Assembly: GCF_003330845.1 (NCBI RefSeq)
Contig: NZ_CP026121.1
Span: forward strand, 7,917,501 to 7,981,500
From: Streptomyces sp. Go-475
GTDB lineage: Bacteria > Actinomycetota > Actinomycetes > Streptomycetales > Streptomycetaceae
Direction of reading: 5' to 3'
DNA: 64,000 bases
Shown: positions 1-8,799 of the stretch, piece by piece
How the letters are laid out: each line of letters begins with the position of its first letter
Numbering within the stretch: position 1 is the stretch's first letter
The notes under the pieces: generated by a model
Told to the model about the DNA's origin: nothing
Database searches by the model: none
The model's input: the letters and a program-made list of their open reading frames with translations, nothing else
Translations under genes and position numbers: made by a program

Positions 1-78
1 GCGGGCCGGGCAAACAACCACCCATCACCCGTGCCACAACCAACCGTTGTGCCACGAGGGCTGGCGCGGCTCAGGGCC

Positions 79-531
79 TCAGCGCTGGTACAGCCCCACC
101 AGCGTCCCGTCGGCGATCCGCCGCTTCTCGACCTCCTCGTGCACCTGGTCCGCCCGGGGCGCGTCGGGCAGCACGCACGGTTCGGACAGGGCGTAGAGCC
201 GAAAGAAGTAGTGGTGGGCGTCGTCACCCGGCGGGGGATGGGGGCCGCCCCAGCCCTGCTGCCCGTAGCCGTTGACGAGTTCCGTGCCGCCCGGTGGGCA
301 GTGCCCGGCCTCGACGCCGTCGCTGTGCGGGTCGATGCCCACCACCACCCAGTGCGCGAAGGTGCCCGACGGGGCGTCGGGGTCCTCGCAGAGCAGGACC
401 AGTTCGGCCGCGTCGTCCGGTACGCCGCTCCAGGTCAGCGGCGGAGAGACGTTCGGTCCCTCGTACGCGTACCGGCGCGCGATGAAGGAGTGGTCGTTGA
501 ACGCGTCGCTGCGCAGTTCGATGCCGGTCAT
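79..531 (-). CDS. YbhB/YbcL-family (PEBP, Raf kinase inhibitor-like) protein
   Basis: A 150-residue phosphatidylethanolamine-binding-protein fold, probably a small cytoplasmic ligand-binding protein; the physiological ligand of bacterial members is mostly unknown. Family hallmarks are visible: the DPDAP motif near residue 50, followed by HW, and GPHPPPGDDAHHY near residues 95-107, which together line the anion-binding pocket. I start at ATG 531 (MTGIELRS), because this matches the family N-terminus; an upstream in-frame ATG at 576 would only add a Gly-rich stretch. It is divergent from the sigma factor gene that starts at 648. The 78 bases before it, up to the window edge, hold only a short inverted repeat (CACAAC/GTTGTG, 35-51). 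Family call is secure, function is not. Confidence 0.9.
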   Translation of the reverse strand: MTGIELRSDAFNDHSFIARRYAYEGPNVSPPLTWSGVPDDAAELVLLCEDPDAPSGTFAHWVVVGIDPHSDGVEAGHCPPGGTELVNGYGQQGWGGPHPPPGDDAHHYFFRLYALSEPCVLPDAPRADQVHEEVEKRRIADGTLVGLYQR

Positions 532-647
532 GTGCCCCGGAGTACCCCCGCCGCACCCGGACATGCGGTTCGGCACCGATCCTCGCGGGTACCCGGGAAC
601 CTCTCCGGAGCGAGCCGGAACGAGGCAGGAGACGGAGGAACACGAGG

Positions 648-1667
648 ATGTCTCCCCTGGCAGAAGACCCCGCGGCCGATGCCCGCGAGGACCGCCGCGC
701 CCCCGCTCGCACCGCCCGGCTGCGCAGCCGCCTCCCCGAGCCCGACGAGGAACCGGACCTGCTCGGCCAGTACCTCGCGCAGATCGCGGCGACGCCGCTG
801 CTCACCGCGGAGGACGAGGTACGGCTGGCCCGGCGGATGCGGACCGGTGAGCGGGCGCTGGAGGAACTGGAGCGGGCCGACGCCGGTGAGAGCGACCTCG
901 CACCCGAGCGGCGCGGGGCCCTGGAGGAGGCCGCCCGCGACGGGCAGGCGGCCAAGGACCACATGGTCCGGGCCAACCTCCGGCTCGTGGTCTCGATGGC
1001 CAAACGGCACGCCCACCGCGGTCTGCCCCTGCTGGACGTGATCCAGGAGGGCAACCTCGGCCTGATCCGGGCCGTGGAGAAGTTCGACCACACCAAGGGC
1101 TTCAAGTTCTCCACCTACGCGACCTGGTGGATCCGCCAGGCCATCGAACGGGGCCTGGCCGCGCACGCCCGCGTGGTACGGCTGCCGATGCACGTCGTCG
1201 AGCAGCTGCAGAAGGTCGCCAAGGTCGAGCGGCGGCTCCGGCACGACCTGGACCGCGAGCCGAGCGTCGAGGAGGTGGCCCGGGAGAGCGGCCTCGCCGT
1301 GGACCGGATCGGCTGGCTGCGCCGCGTCGGCCGGCAGGCCGTCAGCCTGGACACGCCCGTGGACGAGACCGGCGAGACGGTCGTCGGCGACCTCATCCCC
1401 GACACCGAGGTGCTCCAGGCGCCCGAAGTCGCCGAGTACCAGGCGCTCGCCGAGGAACTCCGCGAGGCGGTGGGCACGCTCGCGCCCCGCGAGGCCATGA
1501 TCCTCACCCTGCGCTACGGCCTCCACGACGGCCACACCCGTACCCGGGAGGAGGTCGCGAAGCGCGTCGGCCTGACCCGGGAGCGGGTGCGCCAGCTGGA
1601 GCAGGAGTCCCTGGCCCGGCTGCGCGAGCCCGGGAACCGGGAGCGCCTGCTGGCCTGGGCGGGCTGA
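648..1667 (+). CDS. Sigma-70 family RNA polymerase sigma factor (Hrd-like, group 2)
   Basis: A 339-residue sigma-70 protein that directs RNA polymerase to promoters. Region 1.2 is at about residues 36-68 (EPDLLGQYL). Region 2 is at about 104-172, with NLRLVVSMAKR, IQEGNLGLIRAVEKF and FSTYATWWIRQAI. Region 3 follows, and region 4 at about 284-328 ends with the helix-turn-helix GLTRERVRQLEQ. The long N-terminal extension of the primary sigma HrdB is absent, and the length matches Streptomyces group 2 factors (HrdA/C/D class); I cannot say which one. The ATG at 648 has GGAGGA nine bases upstream. Two changes from the usual core are visible in region 4, where the expected ...GLDDGxxRTLEEVG reads GLHDGHTRTREEVA. 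It ends 18 bases before the convergent CapA-like gene. Confidence 0.93.
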   Translation: MSPLAEDPAADAREDRRAPARTARLRSRLPEPDEEPDLLGQYLAQIAATPLLTAEDEVRLARRMRTGERALEELERADAGESDLAPERRGALEEAARDGQAAKDHMVRANLRLVVSMAKRHAHRGLPLLDVIQEGNLGLIRAVEKFDHTKGFKFSTYATWWIRQAIERGLAAHARVVRLPMHVVEQLQKVAKVERRLRHDLDREPSVEEVARESGLAVDRIGWLRRVGRQAVSLDTPVDETGETVVGDLIPDTEVLQAPEVAEYQALAEELREAVGTLAPREAMILTLRYGLHDGHTRTREEVAKRVGLTRERVRQLEQESLARLREPGNRERLLAWAG

Positions 1668-1685
1668 CCCGCCGACCGGCACTGC

Positions 1686-2786
1686 TCACACCAGCGTCAG
1701 CGAGCCGTCGGTCGCCAGCGCCACGCCCACCCCACGGCTGATCCGGTTCAGCGTCGCCCGCAGCCACGCCCGGTCCTCCGGGGGCGCGGGCTCCAGCCGC
1801 AGCCGTCGCGCCCGCAGCGGCACCATGCGCAGGCCCGCCAGCCGCCCGCCGTCCGCCTCGACCGAGACCAGGAACGCGAGCCGCAGGTCGTCGCGGTACT
1901 CCTCGTACCCGCGAATCCCCTCGTAGTCGTCGACGAAGTCGCCGCAGCCGTACAGGATCAGCCGCTCCCGGTACACCTCCAGCGGGCGGGGATGGTGCGA
2001 GGAGTGCCCGTGGACCACGTCCACCCCGCCGTCCACCAGGGCGCGCGCGAACCGCACCTGCTCCCGGGGCACGTGGTACCCCCAGTTCGAACCCCAGTGC
2101 ACGGACACGACGGTGAGGTCACCGGCCCGCCGCACCTGCCCGACCCGCCGTACGACGGCGCCGGCCGCGGCGGCCGAGAGGTCGGGCAGGTACGCGACGC
2201 CCGGCCGGTCCGCCGTCGCCGCCCAGCCGGACGGGATCCCGCTGGAGCGCGCCCCGAGGGCGAACACCAGCAGCCGCCGCCCGCCGGGCAGAGGCACCAC
2301 CGCCGGTGCGTACGCCCGGTCGGCGTCCAGGCCCGCGCCCGCCGTCCGCAACCCCGCGCGGGCCAGCGCGTCCAGGGTCTCCAGCAGGCCCGGGCGGCCG
2401 AAGTCCAGGACGTGGTTGTTGGCGAGGACCGTCACGTCGGGCCGGGCCACGGCCAGGGCGGGCAGGCCCGCCGGGTGCATCCGGTAGTGGATCTCCTTGT
2501 CCGGGTCGAACGTGTCGCCGCGCGTCACCGACGTCTCCAGGTTCACGATCCGGGCGTCCGGGGCGGCCTCGGCCAGCACCCGCAGCGCCTCGCCCCACGG
2601 CCAGGACGGAGGGACGGGCGCGGGCACCGGGCCGTGCGCCGCCTCCGCCAGCCGGACGTAGGTCCGCGCGTCCACGACGTACGCCTCGCGCAGCGCCGGA
2701 TCACCGGGGTGCGCCAGGATCTGGTCGACGCCGCGCCCGAGCATCACGTCACCGCACAGGAACAGCGTCACGACTCCGCCGCTCAC
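1686..2786 (-). CDS. CapA-family protein (poly-gamma-glutamate capsule/metallophosphatase-like)
   Basis: A 366-residue CapA-type calcineurin-like phosphoesterase. Metal-site motifs are visible in order: LFLCGDVMLGRG at residues 8-19, NLETSVTRGD near 83, VLANNHVLDFG near 123, SVHWGSNW near 230 and HGHSSHHPRP near 260, then GCGDFVDDY. Named members take part in poly-gamma-glutamate capsule formation, but many actinobacterial members stand alone without capB/capC, as here, so the substrate is unknown. No signal peptide is apparent, which argues against a surface capsule role. The neighbour upstream on the same strand is archease (34-base gap), so the two may share a transcript. Confidence 0.88.
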   Translation of the reverse strand: MSGGVVTLFLCGDVMLGRGVDQILAHPGDPALREAYVVDARTYVRLAEAAHGPVPAPVPPSWPWGEALRVLAEAAPDARIVNLETSVTRGDTFDPDKEIHYRMHPAGLPALAVARPDVTVLANNHVLDFGRPGLLETLDALARAGLRTAGAGLDADRAYAPAVVPLPGGRRLLVFALGARSSGIPSGWAATADRPGVAYLPDLSAAAAGAVVRRVGQVRRAGDLTVVSVHWGSNWGYHVPREQVRFARALVDGGVDVVHGHSSHHPRPLEVYRERLILYGCGDFVDDYEGIRGYEEYRDDLRLAFLVSVEADGGRLAGLRMVPLRARRLRLEPAPPEDRAWLRATLNRISRGVGVALATDGSLTLV

Positions 2787-2819
2787 GTCTCCACCGTAGG
2801 CACACCGGGGCCGGCCGGG

Positions 2820-3281
2820 TCACGCGTCGACCGTCACCGCACACGACCAGCCGTACGGGTCCGGCCCGATGCGCAGCTCGTTCCACGCCACCGCCGTCGG
2901 GATCTCCCCGGTGATCCGCACGTGATCGAGGCCGGTGACCGCCAGCCGGACGTCCAGGCCGCCGTCGGCCTCGTCCGCCTCCACGTCCACCGGCACCTCG
3001 CCGTACGCCTCCAGCCGGAAGATGACCTCGTCCAGCAGCGTGGCGAGCAGGTCGTCGTCGCTGGCCTCGGCCAGCCGCACCCGGTCCACGGCGGTGGGCC
3101 GCACCCCGGACAGGTCCGCGAAGCACTCCACCATCGCCAGTACGGCCTCCGCCAGACAGTGCTCCCGGCACGCCGCCCACGCCTCGATCCGGATGTCGCC
3201 CGGGTGCGGCACCGCCCGGTGCCCGCAGCCGCCCGGTCGCCTCACCTGTCCGCCGTCGTCCGTGTCACCGCCCATGAACAT
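2820..3281 (-). CDS. Archease
   Basis: A 153-residue archease-family protein. Archeases activate RtcB RNA ligase by helping it load guanylate and metal ions, and they are small cytoplasmic proteins. The evidence is the overall pattern: HPGDIRIEAWA at residues 26-36, an acidic cluster ASDDDLLATLLDEVIFRLE at about 73-91, GLDHVRITGEIPTAV, and the C-terminal GPDPYGWSCAVTVDA. The acidic residues and the terminal TVDA region correspond to the calcium site of characterised homologues. The first 25 residues look non-conserved, and a second Met is two codons in. RtcB is not in this window, so the partner must be encoded elsewhere if it exists. Confidence 0.8.
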   Translation of the reverse strand: MFMGGDTDDGGQVRRPGGCGHRAVPHPGDIRIEAWAACREHCLAEAVLAMVECFADLSGVRPTAVDRVRLAEASDDDLLATLLDEVIFRLEAYGEVPVDVEADEADGGLDVRLAVTGLDHVRITGEIPTAVAWNELRIGPDPYGWSCAVTVDA

Positions 3282-3332
3282 CGGCTGCCCGGGGCAGGCG
3301 GACCCATGCGGCGCACGGCACCGGCACCCGGG

Positions 3333-3935
3333 TCAGACGGGCTCGTCCGCCAGGTAGGGCGGCGCCGGGTCGTACTGGATGTAACGGCGCACCGCCCGCG
3401 CGTGCTCCCGGCCGTGCAGCCGGCCCACCAGCCACAGCGCGCTGTCGATGCCGGCCGAGACACCCTGGCTGGTGACCAGGTTGCCGTCCACGACATAGCG
3501 GGCGTCCCGGACCACCGTCACGTCGCCCCGCGCCTCAAGGGTGTCCTCCTGGCTCCAGTGGGTGGCCACCCGGCGTCCGCGGGCGGGCCCGGCGGCGTGC
3601 AGCAGGAACGTGCCGGTGCACACCCCGTGCACCCACGCCGCCTGTTCCGCGGTCTTCCCGATCCAGTCGGTCACCACCCGGTTGTGCAGCTGCGTCTCAC
3701 GGGCCCCCCGCCCACCCGGCACGTGCAGCACGTCCAGCGGCGGATGGTCGTCCAGCGTGTGGTCGGGCAGCACGCGCAGGCCCTTGTTGCAGCGCACGGG
3801 CCCGGCGTGCTCGGCGACCAGCACGGCCCGGTCGGCGCCGTCACGGAGCATGGCCGAGACGGTGAACACCTCCCAGGGCCCCACGAAGTCGAGCTCCTCG
3901 GCATCCTCGAAGACCAGCAGGCCGTAGGTCGTCAT
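3333..3935 (-). CDS. DJ-1/PfpI (ThiJ-like) family protein
   Basis: A 200-residue DJ-1/PfpI superfamily protein resembling the isonitrile hydratase/InhA-like branch. The nucleophile elbow VHGVCTGTFLL puts the reactive cysteine at residue 106, followed by the THWS motif and the SAGID stretch typical of the branch. It is translationally coupled to the GlxA-type regulator upstream: ATG 3935 overlaps that gene's stop by four bases. The N-terminal half of that regulator belongs to the same superfamily, suggesting the enzyme's substrate or product is what the regulator senses. Activity (isonitrile hydratase, glyoxalase III-like or protease-like) cannot be fixed from sequence. Confidence 0.87.
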   Translation of the reverse strand: MTTYGLLVFEDAEELDFVGPWEVFTVSAMLRDGADRAVLVAEHAGPVRCNKGLRVLPDHTLDDHPPLDVLHVPGGRGARETQLHNRVVTDWIGKTAEQAAWVHGVCTGTFLLHAAGPARGRRVATHWSQEDTLEARGDVTVVRDARYVVDGNLVTSQGVSAGIDSALWLVGRLHGREHARAVRRYIQYDPAPPYLADEPV

Positions 3936-4951
3936 ACGGGTTCACCTTCCTTGGAGACGTGATGATCGGGGAGTGCGCCGGCGGGCGCCGCCGTGGAGCG
4001 GAACCTCGCGCGGTACTCCGACGGGGCGACACCGAGCCGACGGTGGAACGTGCGGCGCAGGGTCTCTGCGGTGGCGAAGCCACAGCGGCGGGCGACGGCC
4101 TCGACCGGCTCGTCCCCCTCGGTCAGGGCGCGCCGGGCCGCCTCGACGCGCACCCGCTCCACGTACGCGGCCGGCGGCACGCCCAGCTCGGCGGTGAAGC
4201 GGCGCTGGAGGTGGCGCGGGCTCAGCCCCGCGTGCGCGGCGAGCGAGGCGATGTCGTGCCGGGCGCCCGGATCGGCGTGGATCGCGGTGACGGCGGCCCG
4301 CACGGGGTCCGTCGCCGGCTGCCGCGACCACAGCGCCACGCTGAACTGCGACTGGCCGCCCGGACGGCGCAGGAAGAGCACCAGCTGACGGGCGACCGCG
4401 TGCGCGACCTCCCGGCCCCGGTCGTCCTCCACCAGGGCGAGCGCCAGATCCATGCCCGCCGTCACACCGGCCGAGGTCCACACCCGCCCGTCCCGGACGA
4501 AGATCGGGTCGCAGTCCACCCGCACCCCGGGATGCTCCCGGGCGAGCTGCTCCTCCCGCGCCCAGTGCGTGGTGACCCGCCGTCCGTCCAGCAGGCCCGC
4601 GGCCGCCAGCAGGAACACCCCGCTGCACACCGAGGCCACGCGCCGGGCACCGGCCGCCGCGGCGGCGATCCAGGCGACCAGCGCCGCGTCCTCCCGGGCC
4701 CGGTCCACGCCCTCGCCGCCGACCACCACGAGGGTGTCCGTGCCGGCCGGGTCGAGGTCCGCCACCCCGTGCGCGGCGTGCACGAGCAGCCCGCTGACCG
4801 ACCGGACCGGTCCCGGCCGGGCCGCCACGACCTCGCAGGCGTACCCGCCCGCGCCGTGGAACACCTCGTGCGGACCGGTGAGGTCGAGCGGCTGGAAGCC
4901 GTCGAAGACGACGAAGACGATACGGCGCTCTGTCACCCCTCCACGCTCCAC
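3932..4951 (-). CDS. GlxA-family AraC-type transcriptional regulator with DJ-1/PfpI sensor domain
   Basis: A 339-residue two-domain regulator. Residues 8-180 form a DJ-1/PfpI-like domain with VASVCSGVFLLA around the nucleophile position and the TTHWARE motif; residues 220-322 form an AraC double helix-turn-helix, seen in GLSPRHLQRRF and CGFATAETLRRTFHRRLG. Such proteins bind DNA near the genes they control, and the PfpI-like part is thought to sense a small molecule. The start is GTG at 4951; a second in-frame GTG lies five codons in. It overlaps the downstream PfpI gene by four bases, so that enzyme is the obvious target. It is divergent from the hydrolase gene at 5056. Confidence 0.9.
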   Translation of the reverse strand: MERGGVTERRIVFVVFDGFQPLDLTGPHEVFHGAGGYACEVVAARPGPVRSVSGLLVHAAHGVADLDPAGTDTLVVVGGEGVDRAREDAALVAWIAAAAAGARRVASVCSGVFLLAAAGLLDGRRVTTHWAREEQLAREHPGVRVDCDPIFVRDGRVWTSAGVTAGMDLALALVEDDRGREVAHAVARQLVLFLRRPGGQSQFSVALWSRQPATDPVRAAVTAIHADPGARHDIASLAAHAGLSPRHLQRRFTAELGVPPAAYVERVRVEAARRALTEGDEPVEAVARRCGFATAETLRRTFHRRLGVAPSEYRARFRSTAAPAGALPDHHVSKEGEPV

Positions 4952-5055
4952 CGGCCCGGATCATGGCGTCAACGACACACATCCCACAGATCGCGCCATG
5001 GGACGTCCGCCGCAGCGGGGGTACCACGGGACCCGGGGGGGAGAGGAGGCTCGCG

Positions 5056-5712
5056 ATGAACTCCCGGACCGTCACCGTGCCGGCCGGCGGCGCCGCCCTC
5101 ACCGGCGACCTGACCGTGCCCCCCGACGCGCGCGCGGTCGTGCTGTTCGCGCACGGCAGCGGCAGCTCCCGGCACAGTCCCCGCAACCGCGAGGTCGCCG
5201 CCGGCCTGCGCACCGCCGGCCTCGGCACCCTGCTCGTCGACCTGCTCACCGATGCGGAGGAACAGCAGGACGCCCTGACCGCCGAACTCCGCTTCGACAT
5301 CCCCCTGCTGGGCCGTCGGCTGGTGGCCGCGATCGACTGGCTGGCGCGGTGGCCCGGCACCCACGGCCTGCCCGTCGTCCTGTTCGGCGCCAGCACCGGC
5401 GCGGGCGCGGCCCTGGTCGCCGCCGCCCGGCGCCCCGACCGGGTCCGGGCGGTCGTCTCACGCGGCGGCCGGCCCGACCTCGCGGGCGACGCCCTGGACG
5501 CCGTACGGGCTCCGGTGCTGCTGATCGTGGGCGGACGGGACGAGCACGTGCTGCGGCTCAACGAGGAGGCGGCCGGGCGGTTGCGCGCCCCGCACACCCT
5601 CCACGTGGTACCCGGCGCCACCCATCTGTTCGAGGAGCCGGGCGCGCTCGACCAGGTCACCGAGACGGCCCGGCGGTGGTGCGACGAGCAACTGCGGACC
5701 GCGGCGGGCTGA
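5056..5712 (+). CDS. Alpha/beta hydrolase, dienelactone-hydrolase-like
   Basis: A 218-residue single-domain alpha/beta hydrolase. The oxyanion strand ends in FAHGSGSS (about residues 31-38), the nucleophile elbow is FGASTGAGA with Ser at 113, the acidic residue lies in VGGRDEHV and the His in PGATHLFEEPG. I choose ATG 5056 because GAGAGGAGG lies seven bases upstream; an in-frame ATG at 4963 would add residues unlike the family and run into the divergent promoter. Proteins of this type often occur next to, or fused with, a phosphoribosyltransferase like the one at 8800, but here three kilobases separate them. The substrate is unknown. Confidence 0.85.
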   Translation: MNSRTVTVPAGGAALTGDLTVPPDARAVVLFAHGSGSSRHSPRNREVAAGLRTAGLGTLLVDLLTDAEEQQDALTAELRFDIPLLGRRLVAAIDWLARWPGTHGLPVVLFGASTGAGAALVAAARRPDRVRAVVSRGGRPDLAGDALDAVRAPVLLIVGGRDEHVLRLNEEAAGRLRAPHTLHVVPGATHLFEEPGALDQVTETARRWCDEQLRTAAG

Positions 5713-5781
5713 CCGGCTCGGGTCGGCGCCGAGGGACCCGGCGGGCCGCCGCGCGCACCGGTCCCGCCCCGGTCGCCGTGC

Positions 5782-7221
5782 TCAGCCGCTCACCGGCAGG
5801 TCGATCCGCAACCGGGCGCCCTGCCGCAGCAGTTCCCGCTGCACGCGCCGGTACGGCACGCCCCGCGGCCCGTGCCCGTGGCGCACGGTCAGCGCGGCGC
5901 ACACCCCCGCCGCCTGGCCCGTCGCCATCGCGATCGGCATCACCCGGTACGAGGAGTGCGCCACGTGCGTGCCCGAGATGCAGCGGCCCGCCACCAGCAG
6001 CCGCTCGGTCCCCCGCGGCACGAGGCAGCGCAGCGGGATGTCGTAGAAGCTGCCCGCGGGCACCCGCTTCAGGACCGTGCCGGAGCCGCGCGGGTTGTGG
6101 ATGTCGACGGGGTAGGCGCCGTGCGCCACGACGTCCGGGAAGGCGCGGGCGGCCAGGATGTCGTGACCGGTCAGCTGGTAGTCGCCGACGACGCGCCGGG
6201 TCTCCCGGACACCGATGTGGGTGCCGCTCTGCACCACGTACGACTCCTCGAAGCCGGGCACGCGGGTGCGCAGGAACCGGTCGATCTCCGCGAGCTGGCG
6301 CCGGGCGGTGTACTCGGCCCGGGTCAGGTCCCACACGCTGGTGCCGAGCACCCTGGTCACGCGGGTGCTGTTGACGCTCAGCTCGCGCGGATGCGGGGTC
6401 GCGAAGAACAGGATGTCCTCGCGCGGCAGCCGCAGATCGCCGTCCGCCCGGGCCTCCTCCACGAGGTCCCACAGGCCGTGCACCCCGCGCCACTGGTCGG
6501 GATGCTCCCGCACGTACGCGGCGAAGTCCGGCCGCGCGAAGTCCGCGACGCGGAACATCAGCGTCATCGGCTGCACCAGCCCGTCCTCCGGCCGTCCGAT
6601 CTCGTACGGCGCCCCGCAGGCCGCCGCGACGTCACCGTCGCCCGTGCCGTCCACGACCACGTCGGCGTCGATCACCACCGGCCCCGACTTGGTCTCGAAC
6701 ACCACCCGCCAGCCGTCCTCCAGGCGCAGCGCGGTCGAGGCGAAGGCGTGGAAGAGCATCCGCACGCCCGCCTCGTCCATCATGTCGAGCAGCACCAGCT
6801 TGAACAGCTCGGGATCGAAGGGGACCGTGTACCCGGTCCTCGGCGACGGTTTCAGGCAGCCGCCGCGCCCCATGAGCTGGTCCAGCAGCCGCCACAGCAC
6901 GCCCTGGACGACCGGTTCGCCCTCGCCGTGGTCGGTGGGCAGCAGCCGGGAGTCCTCGCCGTCCTCGGTGAACGCGGCCTGCTTGTGCTCGTTGTGGAAC
7001 GACATCAGCGGCATGACCAGCGCCGCGGTCGCGTTGCCGCCGAGGAAGCCGTAGCGCTCCACCAGGACGACCTCGGCCCCGGCGTCGGCCGCCGCGACGG
7101 CCGCCGCGAACCCGGCCGGGCCGCCGCCCACCACCAGGACCTCCGTCCGGCCGCCGTGCCGGGCGGGCCGGGCAGGCAGGGTGACCGTGCGGGGCTTGCT
7201 CGGTTCTTGCAGGATCGGCAT
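5782..7221 (-). CDS. FAD-dependent oxidoreductase (FAD_oxidored family)
   Basis: A 479-residue flavoprotein with the dinucleotide-binding motif VVGGGPAGFAAAVAAADAG at residues 30-48 and the family's GGNATAALVMPLMSFHN stretch soon after. A VVDGTGDGDVAAACGAP segment near 190 and RCISGTHVAHSSYRVMPIAM near the end are typical of this group, which includes uncharacterised secondary-metabolism enzymes. No signal peptide is present. It lies 36 bases downstream of the pyruvyl transferase gene on the same strand, so the two are probably cotranscribed, which suggests a small cell-envelope or glycan modification unit. The substrate is unknown. Confidence 0.85.
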   Translation of the reverse strand: MPILQEPSKPRTVTLPARPARHGGRTEVLVVGGGPAGFAAAVAAADAGAEVVLVERYGFLGGNATAALVMPLMSFHNEHKQAAFTEDGEDSRLLPTDHGEGEPVVQGVLWRLLDQLMGRGGCLKPSPRTGYTVPFDPELFKLVLLDMMDEAGVRMLFHAFASTALRLEDGWRVVFETKSGPVVIDADVVVDGTGDGDVAAACGAPYEIGRPEDGLVQPMTLMFRVADFARPDFAAYVREHPDQWRGVHGLWDLVEEARADGDLRLPREDILFFATPHPRELSVNSTRVTRVLGTSVWDLTRAEYTARRQLAEIDRFLRTRVPGFEESYVVQSGTHIGVRETRRVVGDYQLTGHDILAARAFPDVVAHGAYPVDIHNPRGSGTVLKRVPAGSFYDIPLRCLVPRGTERLLVAGRCISGTHVAHSSYRVMPIAMATGQAAGVCAALTVRHGHGPRGVPYRRVQRELLRQGARLRIDLPVSG

Positions 7222-7257
7222 CGGTGTCCTCCCGCGGACGGGGCCCCGGCCCCGGCG

Positions 7258-8556
7258 TCACACGCCCAAGGGGCGCGGTTCGGCAGTGGGCGGACGCGGC
7301 GGTTCCGCCTCCGCGCCCGGGTCCGCGGCCACGGCCGGATCCGCGCCCGTGGCCGCCCCGGTGGCCGCCTCGGCGGGCACCTCCGGCTCCAGGGACACAC
7401 CGGCCCGGCCGTCGATCCCGTCGAGCAGCACGCCGCAGCGGGCACAGGTCTCGCGGGCCCGCGTGGACAGCTCCTGGACGCGGGAGCGCAGGTCCTCCCG
7501 GCGCTCGGGATACTCGTCCCACAGCCGGTCCACCTCCGCCAGCAGCAGCCCGGCCTGCTCCCGCGCCACGCCCACCAGGGCCGGAGCCCCCATCCGGCGG
7601 GCGAAGTCGAAGACTTTCCCCGAGTACGGCAGCGGCAGCACCGGCAGCCCGGAGAGCGCCGCGAAGATCACGAAGTGCAGCCGCATCCCGACCGCCAGGT
7701 CCAGATGGCGCATGAAGCCCAGGACCTGCCCCGGACTGTACGAGCCGTGCAGGATCCGCCCCTTGTCGGGAGCGGTCATGTGGGACAGCACCGCGTGCGC
7801 GTGCCGTACGTCGTGCCGCTCCATCGGCAGGAACACCACGTGCGCGTCCAGCCGGCGGACCAGGAAGTCGGCGACGTCGGCGAGCAGGGCGTGGTAGTCG
7901 CCCTCGTCCAGCTTCTCGGCCGCCCGGCCCGGTTCCCGCACCGACATCCCCACCAGACGGGAGTCGGTGGGCACGCCCTCGTGGCGCATCATCTCGTCGG
8001 TGAACGGTTCGGGCTCCAGCAGCAGCGCCGGATCGGCGGTGACGATCACGTCCCGCTCGACCCCGACCTCCTCCAGCACCAGCTTGGACTCCTCGTCCCG
8101 CACGACGACGTCGTCCATCTCGGCCAGGACCGTGCGCACGGCCTCCCGGTCGTCGGGCTCGCGCAGCGGCCCCGCGCCGACGGCGTAGGAGAACGTGCGG
8201 ACGCCGCGTTCCTGAGCGGCCCGGACCAGCCGCAGATAGCGGCGTGCCTCGCCGTCGTAGAGGATCCCGCCGCCGCCCAGGATCAGCAGGTCCAGCGAGG
8301 CCAGCGTGTCCAGGACCTGGTTGCGGCTGACGCCTTCCCAGTCCACCACCTCGTCGGCGTCCGGGTGATGGGCGCGCGTGTGCTCGGCGTTCCGGCTGAA
8401 GACGACCAGGCCGGCGTCGGGCCGCTGGGCGCGCAGACAGCGCAGGACACAGGTCAGGATCGACTCGTCGCCGATGTTGAAGCCGCCGTACGAACCCAGC
8501 ACGCCGATGCGCGGGCCCGGCCGGGCGGGCTGCGGACCAGGAGGGGCAGTGGTCAT
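7258..8556 (-). CDS. Polysaccharide pyruvyl transferase family protein
   Basis: A 432-residue member of the CsaB/WcaK-type pyruvyl transferase family, which adds ketal-linked pyruvate from phosphoenolpyruvate to sugars of envelope polymers. Key stretches are VLGSYGGFNIGDESIL at about residues 19-34, LLILGGGGILYDGEARRY near 90-107, VGAGPL, ADPALLL and GMRLHFVIFAALSGLPVLPLPY near 310. The last 60 residues are a low-complexity Ala/Pro/Glu tail. The reading frame stays open upstream for another 650 codons, but ATG 8556 has GGGAG eight bases before it and gives the family N-terminus, so I start there. Likely the first gene of an operon with the FAD oxidoreductase. Confidence 0.87.
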   Translation of the reverse strand: MTTAPPGPQPARPGPRIGVLGSYGGFNIGDESILTCVLRCLRAQRPDAGLVVFSRNAEHTRAHHPDADEVVDWEGVSRNQVLDTLASLDLLILGGGGILYDGEARRYLRLVRAAQERGVRTFSYAVGAGPLREPDDREAVRTVLAEMDDVVVRDEESKLVLEEVGVERDVIVTADPALLLEPEPFTDEMMRHEGVPTDSRLVGMSVREPGRAAEKLDEGDYHALLADVADFLVRRLDAHVVFLPMERHDVRHAHAVLSHMTAPDKGRILHGSYSPGQVLGFMRHLDLAVGMRLHFVIFAALSGLPVLPLPYSGKVFDFARRMGAPALVGVAREQAGLLLAEVDRLWDEYPERREDLRSRVQELSTRARETCARCGVLLDGIDGRAGVSLEPEVPAEAATGAATGADPAVAADPGAEAEPPRPPTAEPRPLGV

Positions 8557-8799
8557 CCGGGTGCTCCCGTCGCGTCGGGGTCTGCTCAGTGGCCCGGGGC
8601 GCCACCGGCACGGACAGCCGTGCCGTGCGTACGGTGCGTGCCGTGCGCACGGTCCCGGGTTGCCGGTGCCGCCCGGCCGGAAACACCCCGCGTTCCGAGT
8701 GTGACGGAGGTCCGGAAGGTGCGCATTGTCCGGTGAGCCGGGGGTACGCGGGAGCCGGACCGAGGCGCCGGCTGGGGGCGGGAAGCAGAGGTGACCGTC

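Noticed and set aside
1658..1673. GGCGGG-4-CCCGCC hairpin at the sigma factor stop as a terminator
   Set aside because: The stem is only six pairs and partly inside the coding sequence, so it is too weak to call in such GC-rich DNA.
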